Shown here: piece after piece, positions 28,471 to 39,770 of the stretch
Numbering within the stretch: the first letter of the stretch is position 1
Layout: each line of letters begins with the position of its first letter
Position numbers and translations under genes: made by a program
Source of the DNA: Ahaetulla prasina
Taxonomy: Eukaryota > Chordata > Lepidosauria > Squamata > Colubridae
Direction: 5' to 3'
DNA length: 64,000 nucleotides
Assembly: GCF_028640845.1 (NCBI RefSeq)
Contig: NC_080542.1
Coordinates: forward strand, 150,318,179 to 150,382,178
Notes under the pieces: generated by a model
Databases searched by the model: none
Told to the model about the DNA's origin: nothing
What the model saw: only the letters and a program-made list of their open reading frames with translations

Positions 28471-30963
28471 TATTTATTTATTTATTTATTTATTTATTGT
28501 TTGAATTTATATACCGCCCTATCTCCCAAAGGACTCAGGGCGGTTCACAGGCATATAAAAACATCAATATACAAATTAAAACAATCATTAAAAAACTTAT
28601 TCTACTGCCCAATTAATTAAAAATAAAAATATAGATATTAAAATCAATTTAAAAAACCCCTCTAAATTTAAAATCTAAAAAACTAAGCCAGTCCTGCACA
28701 GATGAATAAATGCGTCTTCAGCTCGCGACGGAAGGTTCGAAGGTCCGGAAGTTGACGGAGTCCTGGGGGGAGTTCGTTCCAAAGGGCGGGAGCCCCCACA
28801 GAGAAGGCCCTTCCCCTGGGCGTCGCCAGACGACACTGCCTAGCTGACGGCACCCTGAGGAGTCCCTCTCTGTGAGAGCGCACGGGTCGGTGAGAGGTAT
28901 CTGGTCGCAGTAGGCGGTCCCGTAGATAACCCGGCCCTATGCCATGGAGCGCTTTAAAGGTGGTCACCAAAACCTTGAAGCGCACCCGGAAAGCCACAGG
29001 TAGCCAGTGCAGACTGCGCAGGATAGGTGTTATACGGGAGCCACGAGGGCTCCATCTATCACCAGCGCAGCCGCGTTCTGGACTAACTGTAGCCTCGGAT
29101 GCCCTTCAAGGGGAGCCCCATGTAGAGAGCGTTGCAGTAATCCAGGCGACGTCACGAGGCGTGAGTGACCGTGCATAGGGCCTCCCGGTCCAGAAAGGCG
29201 CAACTGGCGTACCAGGCGAACCTGGTAGAACGCTCTCCTGGAGCGGCTGTCAAATGATCTTCTAGAGACAGCCGTTCATCCAGGAGGACGCTAAGTTGCG
29301 CACCCTCTCCATCGGGGCCAATGACTGCCACCGATGGTCAGCCATGATTTAGCTGACTGTACCGGGGCCGGCATCCACAGCCACTCTGTCTTGGAGGTGA
29401 TGAGCTTGAGCGTGTTTCCCCCCATCCAGACCCGTAGGGCCTCCAGACACCGGGACAGCACTTCGATGGCTTCGTTGGGGTGGTCCGGTGTGGAAAAGTA
29501 CAGCTGGGTGTCATCCGCGTACAGCTGGTACCTCACACGAACCCACTGATGATCTCACCCAGCGGCTTCATATAGATGTTGAACAGAAGGCGAGAGATCG
29601 ATCCCTGCGGCACCCCACAAGTGAGGCGCCTCGGGCCGACCTCTGCCCCTGTCAACACCGACTGCGACGGTCGGAGAGATAGGAGGAGAACCACCGATAA
29701 CGGTGCCTCCCACTCCCAATCCCTCCAACCGGCGCAGCAGGATACCATGGTCGATGGTATCGAAAGCCGCTGAGAGGTCTAATAGGACCAGGGCAGAGGA
29801 ACAACCCCTATCCCTGGCCCTCCAGAGATCATCCACCAACGCGACCAAAGCCGTCTCCGTGCTGTAACCGGTCGGAAACCGGACTGGAACGGGTCTAGAT
29901 AGACAGTTTCATCCAGGTGCAAGGGAAACTGATATGCCACCATACTCTCTACAACCTTCGCCGTGAAGCGAAGGTTGGAGACCGGACGATAATTACCTAA
30001 AACAGCCGGGTCCAGGGAAGGCTTCTTGAGGAGGGGCCTCACCACCGCCTCTTTCAAGGCGGCCGGAAAGACACCCTCCACCAAAGAAGCGCTCGTAATC
30101 GCCTGGAGCCAGCCTCGTGTCACCTCCTGCGTGGCCAGCACCAACCAGGAGGGGCACGGGTCCAGTAAACACGTGGTGGCATTCAGCCTCCCCAACAACC
30201 TGTCCATGTCCTCGGGAGCGACAGGGTCAAACTCATCCCATAAAATGTCACCAAGACCACCCTCAGCCGTCTCACCCGTATCACGCAGTCTTGGTCCAAA
30301 CCATCCCGACGCTGAACGATTTTATCGTATAGATAACCGTTAAACTCCTCAGCACGTCCCTGTAACGGGTCATCCCGCTCCCCCTGGTGTAGGAGGGAGC
30401 GGGTCACCCGAAACAGGGCGGCTGGGCGGTTATCTGCCGATGCAATGAGGGAGGAGGCGTAGCTACGCCTCGCCTCCCTCATTGCCACTAGGTAAGCCCT
30501 AGTATAGGACTTCACTAGTGTCCGATCAGCTTCTGAACGGCTAGACCTCCAGGAACTCTCTAGGCGTCTTCTCCGGCGCTTCATCCCTCTCAGCTCCTCA
30601 GAGAACCAAGGAGCCGGTTGGGACCTGCGCCGGGTCAGAGGCCGCAAAGGCACGACCCGGTCTAAGGCCCCCGCCGCGGCCCGTTCCCAGGCCGCAACAA
30701 GTTCCTCAGCCGAGCCGTGAGCCAGACCCTCAGGAAATGGCCCAAGCTCCGTCCGGAACCCCTCCGGGTCCATCAGGCGCCTGGGACGGAACCAACGTGT
30801 CGGCTCCGTCTCCCTGCGGCGGTGAATGGCGGTCAGAAAGTCCAGACGAAGAAGAGAGTGATCTGACCATGACAAAGGTTCAATGACTATTTCCTTTAAG
30901 TCCAGATCTCTCAACCACTGACCAGAGACAAAAATCAGGTCCAGGGTGCCACCCCCAATGTGA
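28471..30963 (-). mobile_element. L2 LINE inserted in L1, heavily frameshifted
   Basis: The 3' tail is at 28471-28500 and the ccgccct hairpin at 28513-28545. Segments read, in minus-strand order: SDHSLLRLDF (30850), linker and RT (VLGNYRPVSNLRF, SAAFDTIDHGILL, MRYQLYADDTQLYFS) and C-terminus (28683-28997). Many one- or two-base deletions break the frame roughly every 200-300 bases, far more than in the 15.3 and 18.6 kb copies, so this copy is older or decayed faster. Confidence 0.87.
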
Positions 30964-31087
30964 GTAGGTAAATATTTGCATCAATTACGGCGGAAAAACT
31001 GAAGAGGTTGTTGAATAAATTTATACATTTAGATCAAAATGGTTTTCTACCTAAAAGACAAATTAGAGATAATATATAAATCATATT
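30964..31087 (+). mobile_element. L1 LINE ORF2 RT, segment 2 of 3
   Basis: Encodes KIFASITAEKLKRLLNKF, IHLDQNGFLPKRQIRDNI, the direct continuation of NADY at 28470. It ends with TCATATT (31081-31087), which is repeated at 33050-33056 on the other side of the CR1 insertion. Confidence 0.85.
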
Positions 31088-33049
31088 AATATAATATAAT
31101 ATCAGAGTTGGAAGGGACCTTCTAGTCCAACCCCCTGCCCAGGCAGGAAACCCTACACCATCTCAGTCAGATGGTTATCCAACATTTTCTTAAAAATTTC
31201 CAGTGTTGGAGCATTCACAATTTCTGCAGGCAAGTTGTTCCACTGATTAATTGTTCCAACTGTCAGGAAATTTCTCCTTAGTTCTAGGTTGCTTCTCTCC
31301 TTGATTAGTTTCCACCCATTGCTTCTTGTTCTACTCTCAGGTGCTTTGGAGAACAGCCCGACTCCCTCTTCTTTGTGGCAACCCCTGAGATATTGGAAGA
31401 CTGCTATCATGTCTCCCCTAGTCCTTCTTTTCATTAAAGTAGACATATCCAGTTCCTGCAACCATTCTTCATATGTTTTAGCCTCCAGTCCCCTAATCAT
31501 CTTTGTTGCTCTTCTCTGCACTCTTTCTAGAGTCTCAACATCTTTTTTACATCGTGGCAACCAAAACTGGATGTAATATTCCAAGACTGGCCTTACCAAG
31601 GCATTATAAAGTGGCATTAACACTTCACGTGATCTTGATTCTATCCCTCTGTTTATGCAGCCCCGAATTGTGTTGGCTTTTTTGGCAGCTGCTGCACACT
31701 GCTGGCTCACAACTAAATGGTTGTCCACTAGGACTCCAAGATCCCTCTCACAGTTACTACTATTGAGCAAGGTACCACATATATGGTACCTGTGCATTTT
31801 TTTTTGCCTAAATGTAGAACCTTACTTTTTTCACTGTTGAATTTTATTTTGTTAGATAGCGCCCAATGTTCAAGTCTGTCAAGATCTTTCTGTAACTTGA
31901 GCCTATCTTCTGGAGTGTTGGCTATTCCTGTCAGCTTGGTGTCATCTGCAAATTTGATGAGTTCCCCATCTATCCCCTCGTCCAATTCATTGATGAAGAT
32001 GTTGAAGAGTACTGGGCCTAAAACAGAGCCTTGGGGTACTCCACTGCATACTTCCCTCCATGTGGATATAGTTCCATTGAGGACTACACATTGAGTGCGG
32101 TTGGTCAGCCAGTTATGAATCCATCTGGTGGTGGTGCTGTCTAACCCACATTTTTCTACTTTATCTAGTAGTAGGTTATGGTCTACTTTATCAAATGCTT
32201 TACTGAAGTCCAAGTAAATTATATCGATAGCATTCCTCTGGTCCACTAATTTTGTCACTTTGTCAAAGAATGCAGTAAGATTAGTCTGGCATGATCTGTT
32301 TTCGACAAACCCATGTTGGCTTTTAGTTATTATTTTGTTTGATTATCTTTTCCAGAATCTTCCCTGGTATTGAGGTTAGGCTGATAGGTCTGTAGTTTCC
32401 TGGATCTGTTTTTTTTCCTTTTTTGAAGATGGGAACTACATCAGCTCTTTTCCAGTCCTCTGGCAGTTCCCCTGTGCTCCAGGATCTTTGAAAGATATAG
32501 TTCAGTGGCTCTGAGATCTCGTCTGCCAGTTCCTTCAGAACCTTGGGGTGTAATCCATCCGGTCCTGGTGATTTGAACTCGTCTAGGGTAGACAGGTGTT
32601 CACTTACCATTTTCTTCCCTAGTTTAACTTGTGTTTCTAATCTGTTTTTTGTGGTGCTGTTTTTGATAGGTTGGATTGTTTTTTCCTTTTGTGTAAAGAC
32701 AGATGCAAAATATGTTAAGTAGATCTGCTTTCTCCCTGTTGCTTGTCATCTTCTTGCCACTTTCTCCCAGCAATGGGCCAATTGTTTCCTTGACTTTTTT
32801 CTTGTTTTTAATATGTTGGAAGAAGCTTTTTTTGTTATTTTTTACTTCTGTCACTAGCCTTTGTTCATTGTGAGCCTTAGCTTTCCTCACTTCATTTTTA
32901 CAGGCTTGGGCTATTTGCTGATATTCTGCCTTAGTTATTTGCCCCTCTTTCCACTTTTTATATGTGTCCTTTTTGTCTTTCAATTTGTCAGATAGTTCTT
33001 TGTGCATCCATGCTGTTTTTTTTTGAGATCTATTATTTTTCTTCCTTCC
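31088..33049 (-). mobile_element. CR1 LINE inserted in L1, 7-bp target duplication
   Basis: Minus strand encodes a pre-RT region (32624-33007), RT start (FKSPGPDGLHPKVLKELA, GNYRPISLTSIPGKILE), RT core (IIYLDFSKAFDKVDHNLLL, GVPQGSVLGPVLFNIFIN, FADDTKLTG) and C-terminus (QFWLPRCKKDVETLERVQ, RRATKMIRGLEAKTYEE, NFLTVGTINQWNNLP). Each part is open but the frame shifts between them. The 3' end at 31088 is an (ATATA)-like AT repeat. TCATATT flanks both sides. Confidence 0.9.
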
Positions 33050-34940
33050 TCATATTGGATACATTGGAATATTACGAAGCTCATCCAGAAAAACAAATGG
33101 CGTTGTTATTTATAGATGCGCAGAAAGCATTTGATAATGTGAATTGGGAATTTATGATTACAGAATTACAAAAGATGGATTTTGGGGATAGATTTGTAAA
33201 CATGGTTAAGACTATATATAAAGATCAATCGGCAAAGGTAATAATAAATGGCGAAATGAAGAAAAAGTAGATATCAGAAAAGGAACTAGACAAGGATGTC
33301 CATTATCTCCATTGTTATTTATCTTGACGTTAGAGATTTTAAATAGAAAAATAAGAAAAGATAAAGAAATAAAAGGAATGGAAATTAAAAAAGAAGAATA
33401 CAAGCTACAAGCATTTGCGGATGATTTAGTATTCATTAAAGAAAAACCAATGGAAATGGGTTTAAAGTTAATGCAACAAATAGAGGGATATGGAGAGATA
33501 GCAGGATTGAAAAAAATAAAGAAAAAACTAAAATCATAGTCAAAAACATGAGAGAAAAACAAAAGAAGCAACTAATGCAGAACTTAGATATTTAGATAGT
33601 GAAGAAAGTGAGATATCTGGGCATTCAATTAACTTCAAGATGTATTACACTGAAGGAAGATAACTACTATAAAATTGTGGAACCAAACTGAAATAGATTT
33701 GGAAAAATGGAAAAATCTGCAACTATCGTTAAGGGGAAGAATAGCATTAATTAAAATGAATATACTGCCGAGAATTTTGTTCTTCTATCAAACAATTCCG
33801 ATAAGATTGAAGAAGAAATATTTTGAGACTTTGAATAAAATGATGTGGAAATATATATGGCAAGGAAAAAAAGCAAGAATTAATATTAAACTGCTTCAAG
33901 ACTAAGACTAGAGGAGGATTTGGCCTACCAAACTGGGAACTTTATCACGAAGCAGCAATGTTAACCTGGATTAAAGAATGGATTTTATTGAGAAATACAA
34001 GATAATTGACTTTGGAAGGACATGATTTGCAACTAGGTTGGCATGCTTTCTTATGGTATGGCAAAAATAGGATACATGGATACTTTCAGAGACATTGTGT
34101 TAACAATAGGGGAGAGAGTGAAAGAAAAACACTACATGGAAATACCAATGTGGCTTTCAACAATAGAAGCGTTGACACAACCGAATATGATTAATATGAA
34201 CAAAATTGTATGTTATAAAGACATTTTAACTGAGAAGGGAGAGTTAAAACAGAAGCAAGAATTAGAAAAATAAGGGATTGAGACTGATTGGTACACAAGA
34301 TTGCAAATACAATCAAGATATAATAAAGACTTGAAACAATATGGTTTTAATTTAGGGAAATCAGAGTTGGATCAGATACTGACTGGAAAGGATGAAAAAA
34401 TGATTAAATATTGTATAATTACTTATTGCAAGTTAGACTAGAAGATGAAGAAGTAAAAAGATAATGATAACGTGGGTGAAAAATTTTGGATATGCAATAA
34501 AATTAGAGAAATGGCAACAACTATGGGAAAGGAATTATAAATTGACAGTGGCAACGGCATAGAAGGAAAACCTATATAAAATGTTTTATAGATGGCACAT
34601 GCCATCAGAAAGACTAGCAAAAATGTTTAAAGATAAATCAACTAAATGTTGGAAATGCTCAAATTTGCCAGGGTCATATTATCATATGTGGTGGACATGT
34701 ATAGAAGCAAAAAAGTATTGGTTTAGAATACAGACATGGTTAAAGGAAACGCTACACAAATCCATAGAATTAAAGCCAGAAATTTTCTTATTGGGTATTT
34801 TGCCAGAAAGATATAGCAAAGAAGAAATGTATTTAATTATCCATGTAATAACAGTAGCAAGACTTGCATTTGCACAAAATTGCAAGTTAGAGAGACGGTG
34901 AAGGTGAAGTAATAAAAAAGATCTTAGATTGTGTGGAAAT
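33050..34940 (+). mobile_element. L1 LINE ORF2, segment 3 of 3, RT to 3' end
   Basis: Resumes as ILDTLEYYEAHPEKQMALL, IDAQKAFDNVNWEFM, then QAFADDLVFI (FADD box) and the C-terminal zinc-knuckle-like region KCWKCSNLPGSYYHMWWTC. It is broken by several frameshifts and stops (for example near 33270, 33540 and 34440). It ends at 34940 without a clear poly(A), where a CR1 copy starts. Confidence 0.85.
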
Positions 34941-35345
34941 AACATAACATAACATAACAACAGAGTTGGAAGGGACCTTGGAGGCCTTCTAGTCCAACCC
35001 CCTGCCCAGGCAGGAAACCCTACACCATCTCAGTCAGATGGTTATCCAACATTTTCTTAAAAATTTCCAGTGTTGGAGCATTCACAACTTCTGAAGGCAA
35101 GTCGTTCCACTTATTAATTGTTCTAACTGTCAGGAAATTTCTCCTTAGTTCTAAGTTGCTTCTTTCTTTGATCAGTTTCCACTCATTGCTTCTTGTTCTA
35201 CCCTCAGGTGCTTTGGAGAACAGCCCGACTCCCTCTTCTTTGTGGCAACCCCTGAGATATTGGAAGACTGCTATCATGTCTCCCCTAGTCCTTCTTTTTA
35301 TTAAACTAGACATACCCAGTTCCTGCAACCGTTTTTCATATGTTT
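34941..35345 (-). mobile_element. CR1 LINE 3' end with (AACAT)n tail
   Basis: Encodes MQELGMSSLIKRRTRGDM, then VFQYLRGCHKEEGVGLFS and NFLTVRTINKWNDLPSEVV on the minus strand. The 3' end merges into an (AACAT)n repeat at 34941-34960. It is 5' truncated near 35345. Confidence 0.88.
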
Positions 35346-35595
35346 TAGCCTCCAGATCTTGGAGGTCATCTAGTCCAACCCGCTGCTCAAGTGGGAAATC
35401 TTACAGAATTATACAATAACAGTGTTGGAATGGACCTTGGAGATCATCTAATCAGGCCCCCTGCTTGAGCAGGGGATTGGACTAGAGCTATACGATCTCT
35501 GAGCTTCCTTCCAGCTCTGTCCACCTATGATTCGTGAAGATTTGAGCAGGGGGTTGGACTAGAAGACCTCCAAGGTCCCCTCCCACTTTATTATT
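35346..35595. repeat. CR1 3'-tail units in both orientations
   Basis: Minus-type unit 'cttggaggtcatctagtcc' at 35358 and a second at 35427, then plus-type units 'gcaggggattggactagag' at 35469 and 'gcagggggttggactagaag' at 35546. Confidence 0.7.
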
Positions 35596-35639
35596 CCGAG
35601 ATTTCCGTTTCTGGGAGACAGGGAGGGGGCATTCGACTG

Positions 35640-36125
35640 ACAGGAATTGACCGAACTCACTCTCCAGCCTTGGGTGGGTGGGGGACACCGGGGCAGACAC
35701 CTCCCACCAGGTACAAGCCGCGGCCTCCCCTTCCCTCCTCCCCCCACTTGGTCTTCCGGGAAGGCGCTGAATGGGCACCGCCCCGGCGCGGGGTGTGTGT
35801 GTGTGGAGGGGGTGGAGCTCGCCTTTCCCGGCTGGGGAGGGGAGAGAGGGGCCGCCCTGGCATCTCCCTCGCTCCCAACACACACACACACACACACACA
35901 CACACGAAAGAAAACTGGGAGACGGCGGCGCTTTCAGCACCTTGGAGAGCGCCACGAGCCCGAGCGCGCAGGCGCGGCCGCGTTTCCAGCGAAAGGGAGC
36001 GAGATTGGCCGCGACTTCTTTCGGCTTTCTTGGCCCGATGGTTCGCGGGCCGCCGAGGTCTCCCCAGGCGGAGTTTTGTGGGAGGGGGAGGGGGAGGGGG
36101 AGTGGTGAGTGTGCACAACATGGCG
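35640..36125. promoter_or_regulatory. CpG-rich island, possible promoter of unknown transcript
   Basis: CpG is dense from about 35755 to 36065, including 'gagcgcgcaggcgcggccgc' and 'ggttcgcgggccgccgagg', which contrasts with the CpG-poor flanks. Contains a (CA)n at 35878-35905 and G-runs near 36078-36105. 'caacatggcgg' at 36117-36127 resembles a translation start but is followed by CT repeat. No exon can be supported. It lies roughly 25 kb upstream of NOS3 and 6.9 kb upstream of the KCNH2 start. Confidence 0.45.
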
Positions 36126-36486
36126 GTCTCCCTCTCTCTCCCTCCCTCCTTCCCTCCCTCCCTCTCTCTCTGCTTCTCTCTCTCCCTTTCTCCCTTTGTT
36201 TAACTGGTGTTAAACCAGTCCGCAATAAAGGAGATTATTCGGAGCTCAGGGTGGCAATGACCTTGGCGGCTCTTTGATTTTGATTCTTTTCTTGCAGATG
36301 TTTCATTACTCAAACTAAAGAACATTATCAGTACTAGAAGGGAGGGGGTTGTCTTTCTCCTCCTCCTCCTCCTCCTCCTCCTCCTCCTCCTCCTCCCTTC
36401 AAACCCCAGTCCCTTCTAGTACTGATTATGTTCTCCCTCCCTCCCCCCTCTCTTTCCCTCCCTCCCTCCCTCCCTCTCTCTCTCTC
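36126..36486. repeat. CT-rich and (TCC)n simple repeats
   Basis: CT-rich stretches at 36128-36195 and 36430-36488 and a (TCC)n at 36355-36396. Between them (36196-36354) is short non-repeat sequence with nothing recognised; 'acccttctagtactga' -like phrases occur on both sides of the (TCC)n in inverted order. Confidence 0.65.
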
Positions 36487-36640
36487 TTCTCAAATGATAT
36501 AGGGTTGCTGCCTGAGCAGCGGTTTGGAATAGATTATCTCCAAGGCCCCTTCCAATTGTGTCATTCTATGATTCTGTAAAGGTCTCCTGCTTTGGCAGAG
36601 GGTTGGACTGGATGAGGTCGCTTCCAACTAGACAAGTCTC
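36487..36640 (+). repeat. CR1 3'-tail units
   Basis: 'gcagcggtttggaatagatt' and 'ctatgattctgtaaaggtct' mark two degenerate tail units. Confidence 0.6.
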
Positions 36641-36999
36641 TTGTTTTAAATGCTTTGGAAACGCTCCTTCAGGTGAGGCCGGTTCAAACTGTCTCAGCCT
36701 TGTTCTGCAGCCAGCCCATGCTGCTGACTCAGAGATCCCGACGATAAGCTGATATTTTATCGAGGCTCATTTTACAGCGTCGTATAACCTGCTGAGCGAA
36801 ACGTCCTGGCGAGAATCATTCTGGATGTTGATTTCCCAACTCTGGAATTGTCTGCAGGTTGATAAGCAATTTTTCCATCCTCCATCGAAGCGATGAATAA
36901 CTAGAGGGGGGGGGACCTCAAACCAGCCCTCTCTCCAATGGGGGAGGGGAAATACTACCAATGAGGAGGGGGTGTGGAACCCATCCGAATGTGTCAATT
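36641..36999. other. Apparently single-copy segment with paired GATA and AP-1/MARE motifs
   Basis: TGCTGACTCA at 36722-36731 is an AP-1/MAF-type half, and GATAAG (36743-36748) and TTATC (36757-36761) form an inverted GATA pair nine bases apart. No repeat family or coding frame is seen. A regulatory role is inference from motifs only. Confidence 0.35.
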
Positions 37000-37285
37000 T
37001 TGTTATTTAAATGAATGAAGTGGAAAGTCTGAAAATGAATGAGCGCGAGAAGCCAAAAGGGCCCGAAAGGCTCAGCTGGAAAAAAGGCATTCGACAGCAT
37101 TGCCCAAGTCCTCGGTTCTCGGAGGCTGAAGAAAACGAAAGAAGAAGCCAGCTGTCGACTCTTTGCCTCAATTGATGGAAGGGTAGTTCTTGCTGAATGA
37201 CCATCATGGGGGCCGGCCCCTGCAGGGCTCAGCCAACAGTCATTAAGCAAAACATCAGGGGTCGTTAAGCAGGGTTGTCCTATGG
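37000..37285. mobile_element. Tigger-like MITE remnant
   Basis: 'gtagttcttgctgaatgacc' (about 37182) and 'cattaagcaaaacatcagg', 'gttgtcctatggttg' toward 37285 resemble interior and terminus of the family. The left half (37000-37140) is not clearly part of it. Confidence 0.45.
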
Positions 37286-37862
37286 TTGTAGCTGTGTTGG
37301 TTTTCAAGTTCCTCTTCCTCCTCTTCCTCTCTTCTTCCCCCTCCTTCTCCCTTTCCATCCATCCTCTGGTCCTGTTCATCCTCCTCCTCCTCCTCCTTCC
37401 CGCTCTTTCTTCTTTCCCTACTTATCTCTCTTCCTCTCTCCCTCCTTCCCTTTCTTTCTCTTTTTTCTTTCTTCTTTTGCCCTCTTTTTACTTTTCTCTC
37501 TCTCTCTCTTTCTCCTTTCTTTTTCTTTCTTTCTCTCTCTCTCCCTTCTTCCCTTCCTCCCTCCCACCCTCTGGCTATCTTTTTTTTCTTTCTCTCTCTC
37601 TCTCTCTCTCTCCCTCACTTTCTTTTCTTTCTTTCTTCTTTTTCCCTTTCTCCCTTTTTACTTTTTTCTCTTTCTTTCTTTCTCTCCGTCCCACACTCCC
37701 TCCCTCCCTCCCTCCCTTTCTTTTTCCTTTCTCTTTTTTCATTCTTTTCTTTCTTTCTCTCTCTCTCTCTCTCTCTTTCTTTCTTTCATTCTTTCTCTTT
37801 CTCTTTTCTTCCTTCCTTCCTTCCTTCCATTCCTTTCATTCTATTCATGCCTCTCATTCCTT
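37286..37862 (+). repeat. ~570-base polypyrimidine tract
   Basis: Almost only C and T on the plus strand, built of TTTC, CCTT, CTCT and TCC runs, with very few purines. Long open frames of Leu/Ser/Phe are artefacts. Such homopurine-homopyrimidine tracts with mirror segments can form triplex (H-DNA) in vitro. Confidence 0.9.
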
Positions 37863-38454
37863 TAATCCCACTCCTGGCACATCCTTTTCTCCTCCCCATC
37901 TATTTTAGGGCTGATATCCTAAAAATTCCTCCTCTGCTGGCTTTTGTTCGGCTTCTCCTTTGCACAGACTGCTTGATGGCGGCTCTAAAATTATCCTCCT
38001 TTGGACACCTTAGACAAAGAGCTCGGCTCTCTAAACACCTCCATTCTCCTGGGGGGGGAGACGATGGGGGGGAAGAGCAGAAGAGGACACCCATCAGCAA
38101 AGTGGGGCAGGTGGGGGGTCCTGTTCAGCAACTGGAGGGGAGGGGTCTTGAAAAGGGAAGTTAGGGACTGAATGTCCTGGACAAAAATTGATCTTTGTGG
38201 TCACTTTGGACAGCCCACCAAGGTAAAAGGATTGGGGGGGCAGCCATCTGGGCTCAAAGGTCAAAGGGTCAAAGCCTAGGGCCAAAAGCCAAATCAGCCC
38301 TTTGCATAGGAGGAAAGGGTGGGGCACTCCAAGCACGAACTACCCTCTGATCTGTACTCAAATCGCCATTGCGGAGTCTGGAAAAAGGGCAGCCAAGGGG
38401 GGTGTCTACTTCTTAAATGGGTCTGAGGGGACAGACATGGAGATGGGGAATATG
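37863..38454. other. Unassigned intergenic sequence
   Basis: No repeat family or exon recognised. 'cacttaacg'-type MITE phrases are absent and no long frame resembles a known protein. Confidence 0.4.
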
Positions 38455-38600
38455 TATGTATGTATCCATCTATCCATCCATCTCTCTATTCATTATTATC
38501 TATCTATCTATCATCCATCCCTCATCTATCCATCTATCTATTCATTATTATCTTTCTTTCTCTCTCCCACCCTTCCACCCTCCCTCTCTCTCCCCTCTAT
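38455..38600. repeat. TATC/CATC microsatellite at a CR1 3' end
   Basis: TATG, CATC, TATC and CTTT blocks. It lies directly beyond the 3' end of the minus-strand CR1 that starts at 38601. Confidence 0.8.
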
Positions 38601-38990
38601 CAGAATAGAGCTGGAAGAGACCTTGGAGGTCATTTAGTCCAACCCCCTGCTCAAGCGGGAGACCCTAGCGAGATCATTCCGGACAAGTGACTGTCCAATC
38701 TCTTCTTTAAAACCTCCATTGATGGAGCAAGCCACAACTTCTGGTGGCAAGCAGTTCCACTGGTAATTGTCCTCCCTGTTAGGAAGATTCTCCTTAATTC
38801 CAGGTTGCTTCTCTCCTCAGTTAGTTTCTCATCCTGCCTTCCGGTGCTTTGAAAAACAAGTGGAAACCCCCCCCCTCACCTCCTTCTTTGGGGCAGCGCC
38901 TCAAATCCTGGACGACTATTATCACGTTGTCATTGTTGTCATCCACCTCCTGTTCTTTTCTCTAGACTGACCCATCCTCAGTTCCAGGAC
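38601..38990 (-). mobile_element. CR1 LINE 3' end
   Basis: 'gagctggaagagaccttgg', 'ccaaccccctgctcaagc' then the degraded C-terminal coding region ('cagttccactggtaattgtc', 'ccaggttgcttctctcctc'). 5' truncated near 38990. Confidence 0.8.
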
Positions 38991-39408
38991 GAGAAATGAA
39001 GAAGCGAACCCTTTCGAACGACAAAATAAAATCAAGCAAAGCCAGTTGTTAAGGTTTTGTTTTAGAAAAAAGCATTTTGTGGACAACCGTGATGTGGATG
39101 ATGGAACCTCTCCACAGACGCTGGAGGCTCTGCGTACGTACTTGCGTGAGTGTTTTGGCTGAGCCCAGGCCGTCCCCCCCAGGTTCAAGGTTGTTGACTC
39201 TTCTTGGTGCCATGGGGAAAACGCCGGCCTGGTTCTCCAAAGCTCCCAGGGAACATGCTGCTCTTTATTCCCTCGGTTAATTGGCAACAGTGTGGAAGGT
39301 GTGACCTTTGCTTTTTCTACTCTTGAGATCCACTGGGAATTGTGTTGGCACCAAAGTGACAACCAGGAGACCTCTTCTCTGGCCCTCGGCTTTCCTGCCG
39401 ACATTTGG
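38991..39408. other. Unassigned intergenic sequence
   Basis: About 420 bases without recognised repeat or exon. Confidence 0.4.
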
Positions 39409-39725
39409 GGAGTTTTTACACAATTACAGAATGACAGTTGGAAGGGACCTTGGAGGTCATCTAGTCCAACCCCCTCCTCAAGCAGGAGACCCTTACAGAA
39501 TAAATGAGTTGGAAGGGACCTTGGAGGTCTTCTGGTCTAACCCCTTGCTCAAGCAGGAGCCCAGATACCATTTAGAATAAGAGAAAAACAGACCCTGAAA
39601 GGACCCTAGTCCAACCATCGGCTCAAGCCAAGTGACCCTTGCAGAATTATAATGTCACAAGGGACCTCAGAGGTCATCTATTCCAAACCCCTGCTCAAGC
39701 AGGAAAACCTATGCCAATTTACAAA
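39409..39725 (-). repeat. Tandem CR1 3'-tail units
   Basis: Four degenerate units with 'gttggaagggaccttggagg', 'tcatctagtccaac', 'cctgctcaagcaggag'. No coding sequence is attached. Confidence 0.7.
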
Positions 39726-39770
39726 AGTGAAACTAAAGAGAATTGCTCATTGGTGACAAAGTGTCATGAC

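Noticed and set aside
36118..36203. ATGGCGG start at the end of the CpG island as a new gene
   Set aside because: The frame runs directly into CT repeats and stops soon after; no splice site or protein similarity supports it.
37275..37908. ~200-codon hydrophobic open frames resembling membrane proteins
   Set aside because: They are the polypyrimidine tract read in three frames (Leu, Ser, Phe only).
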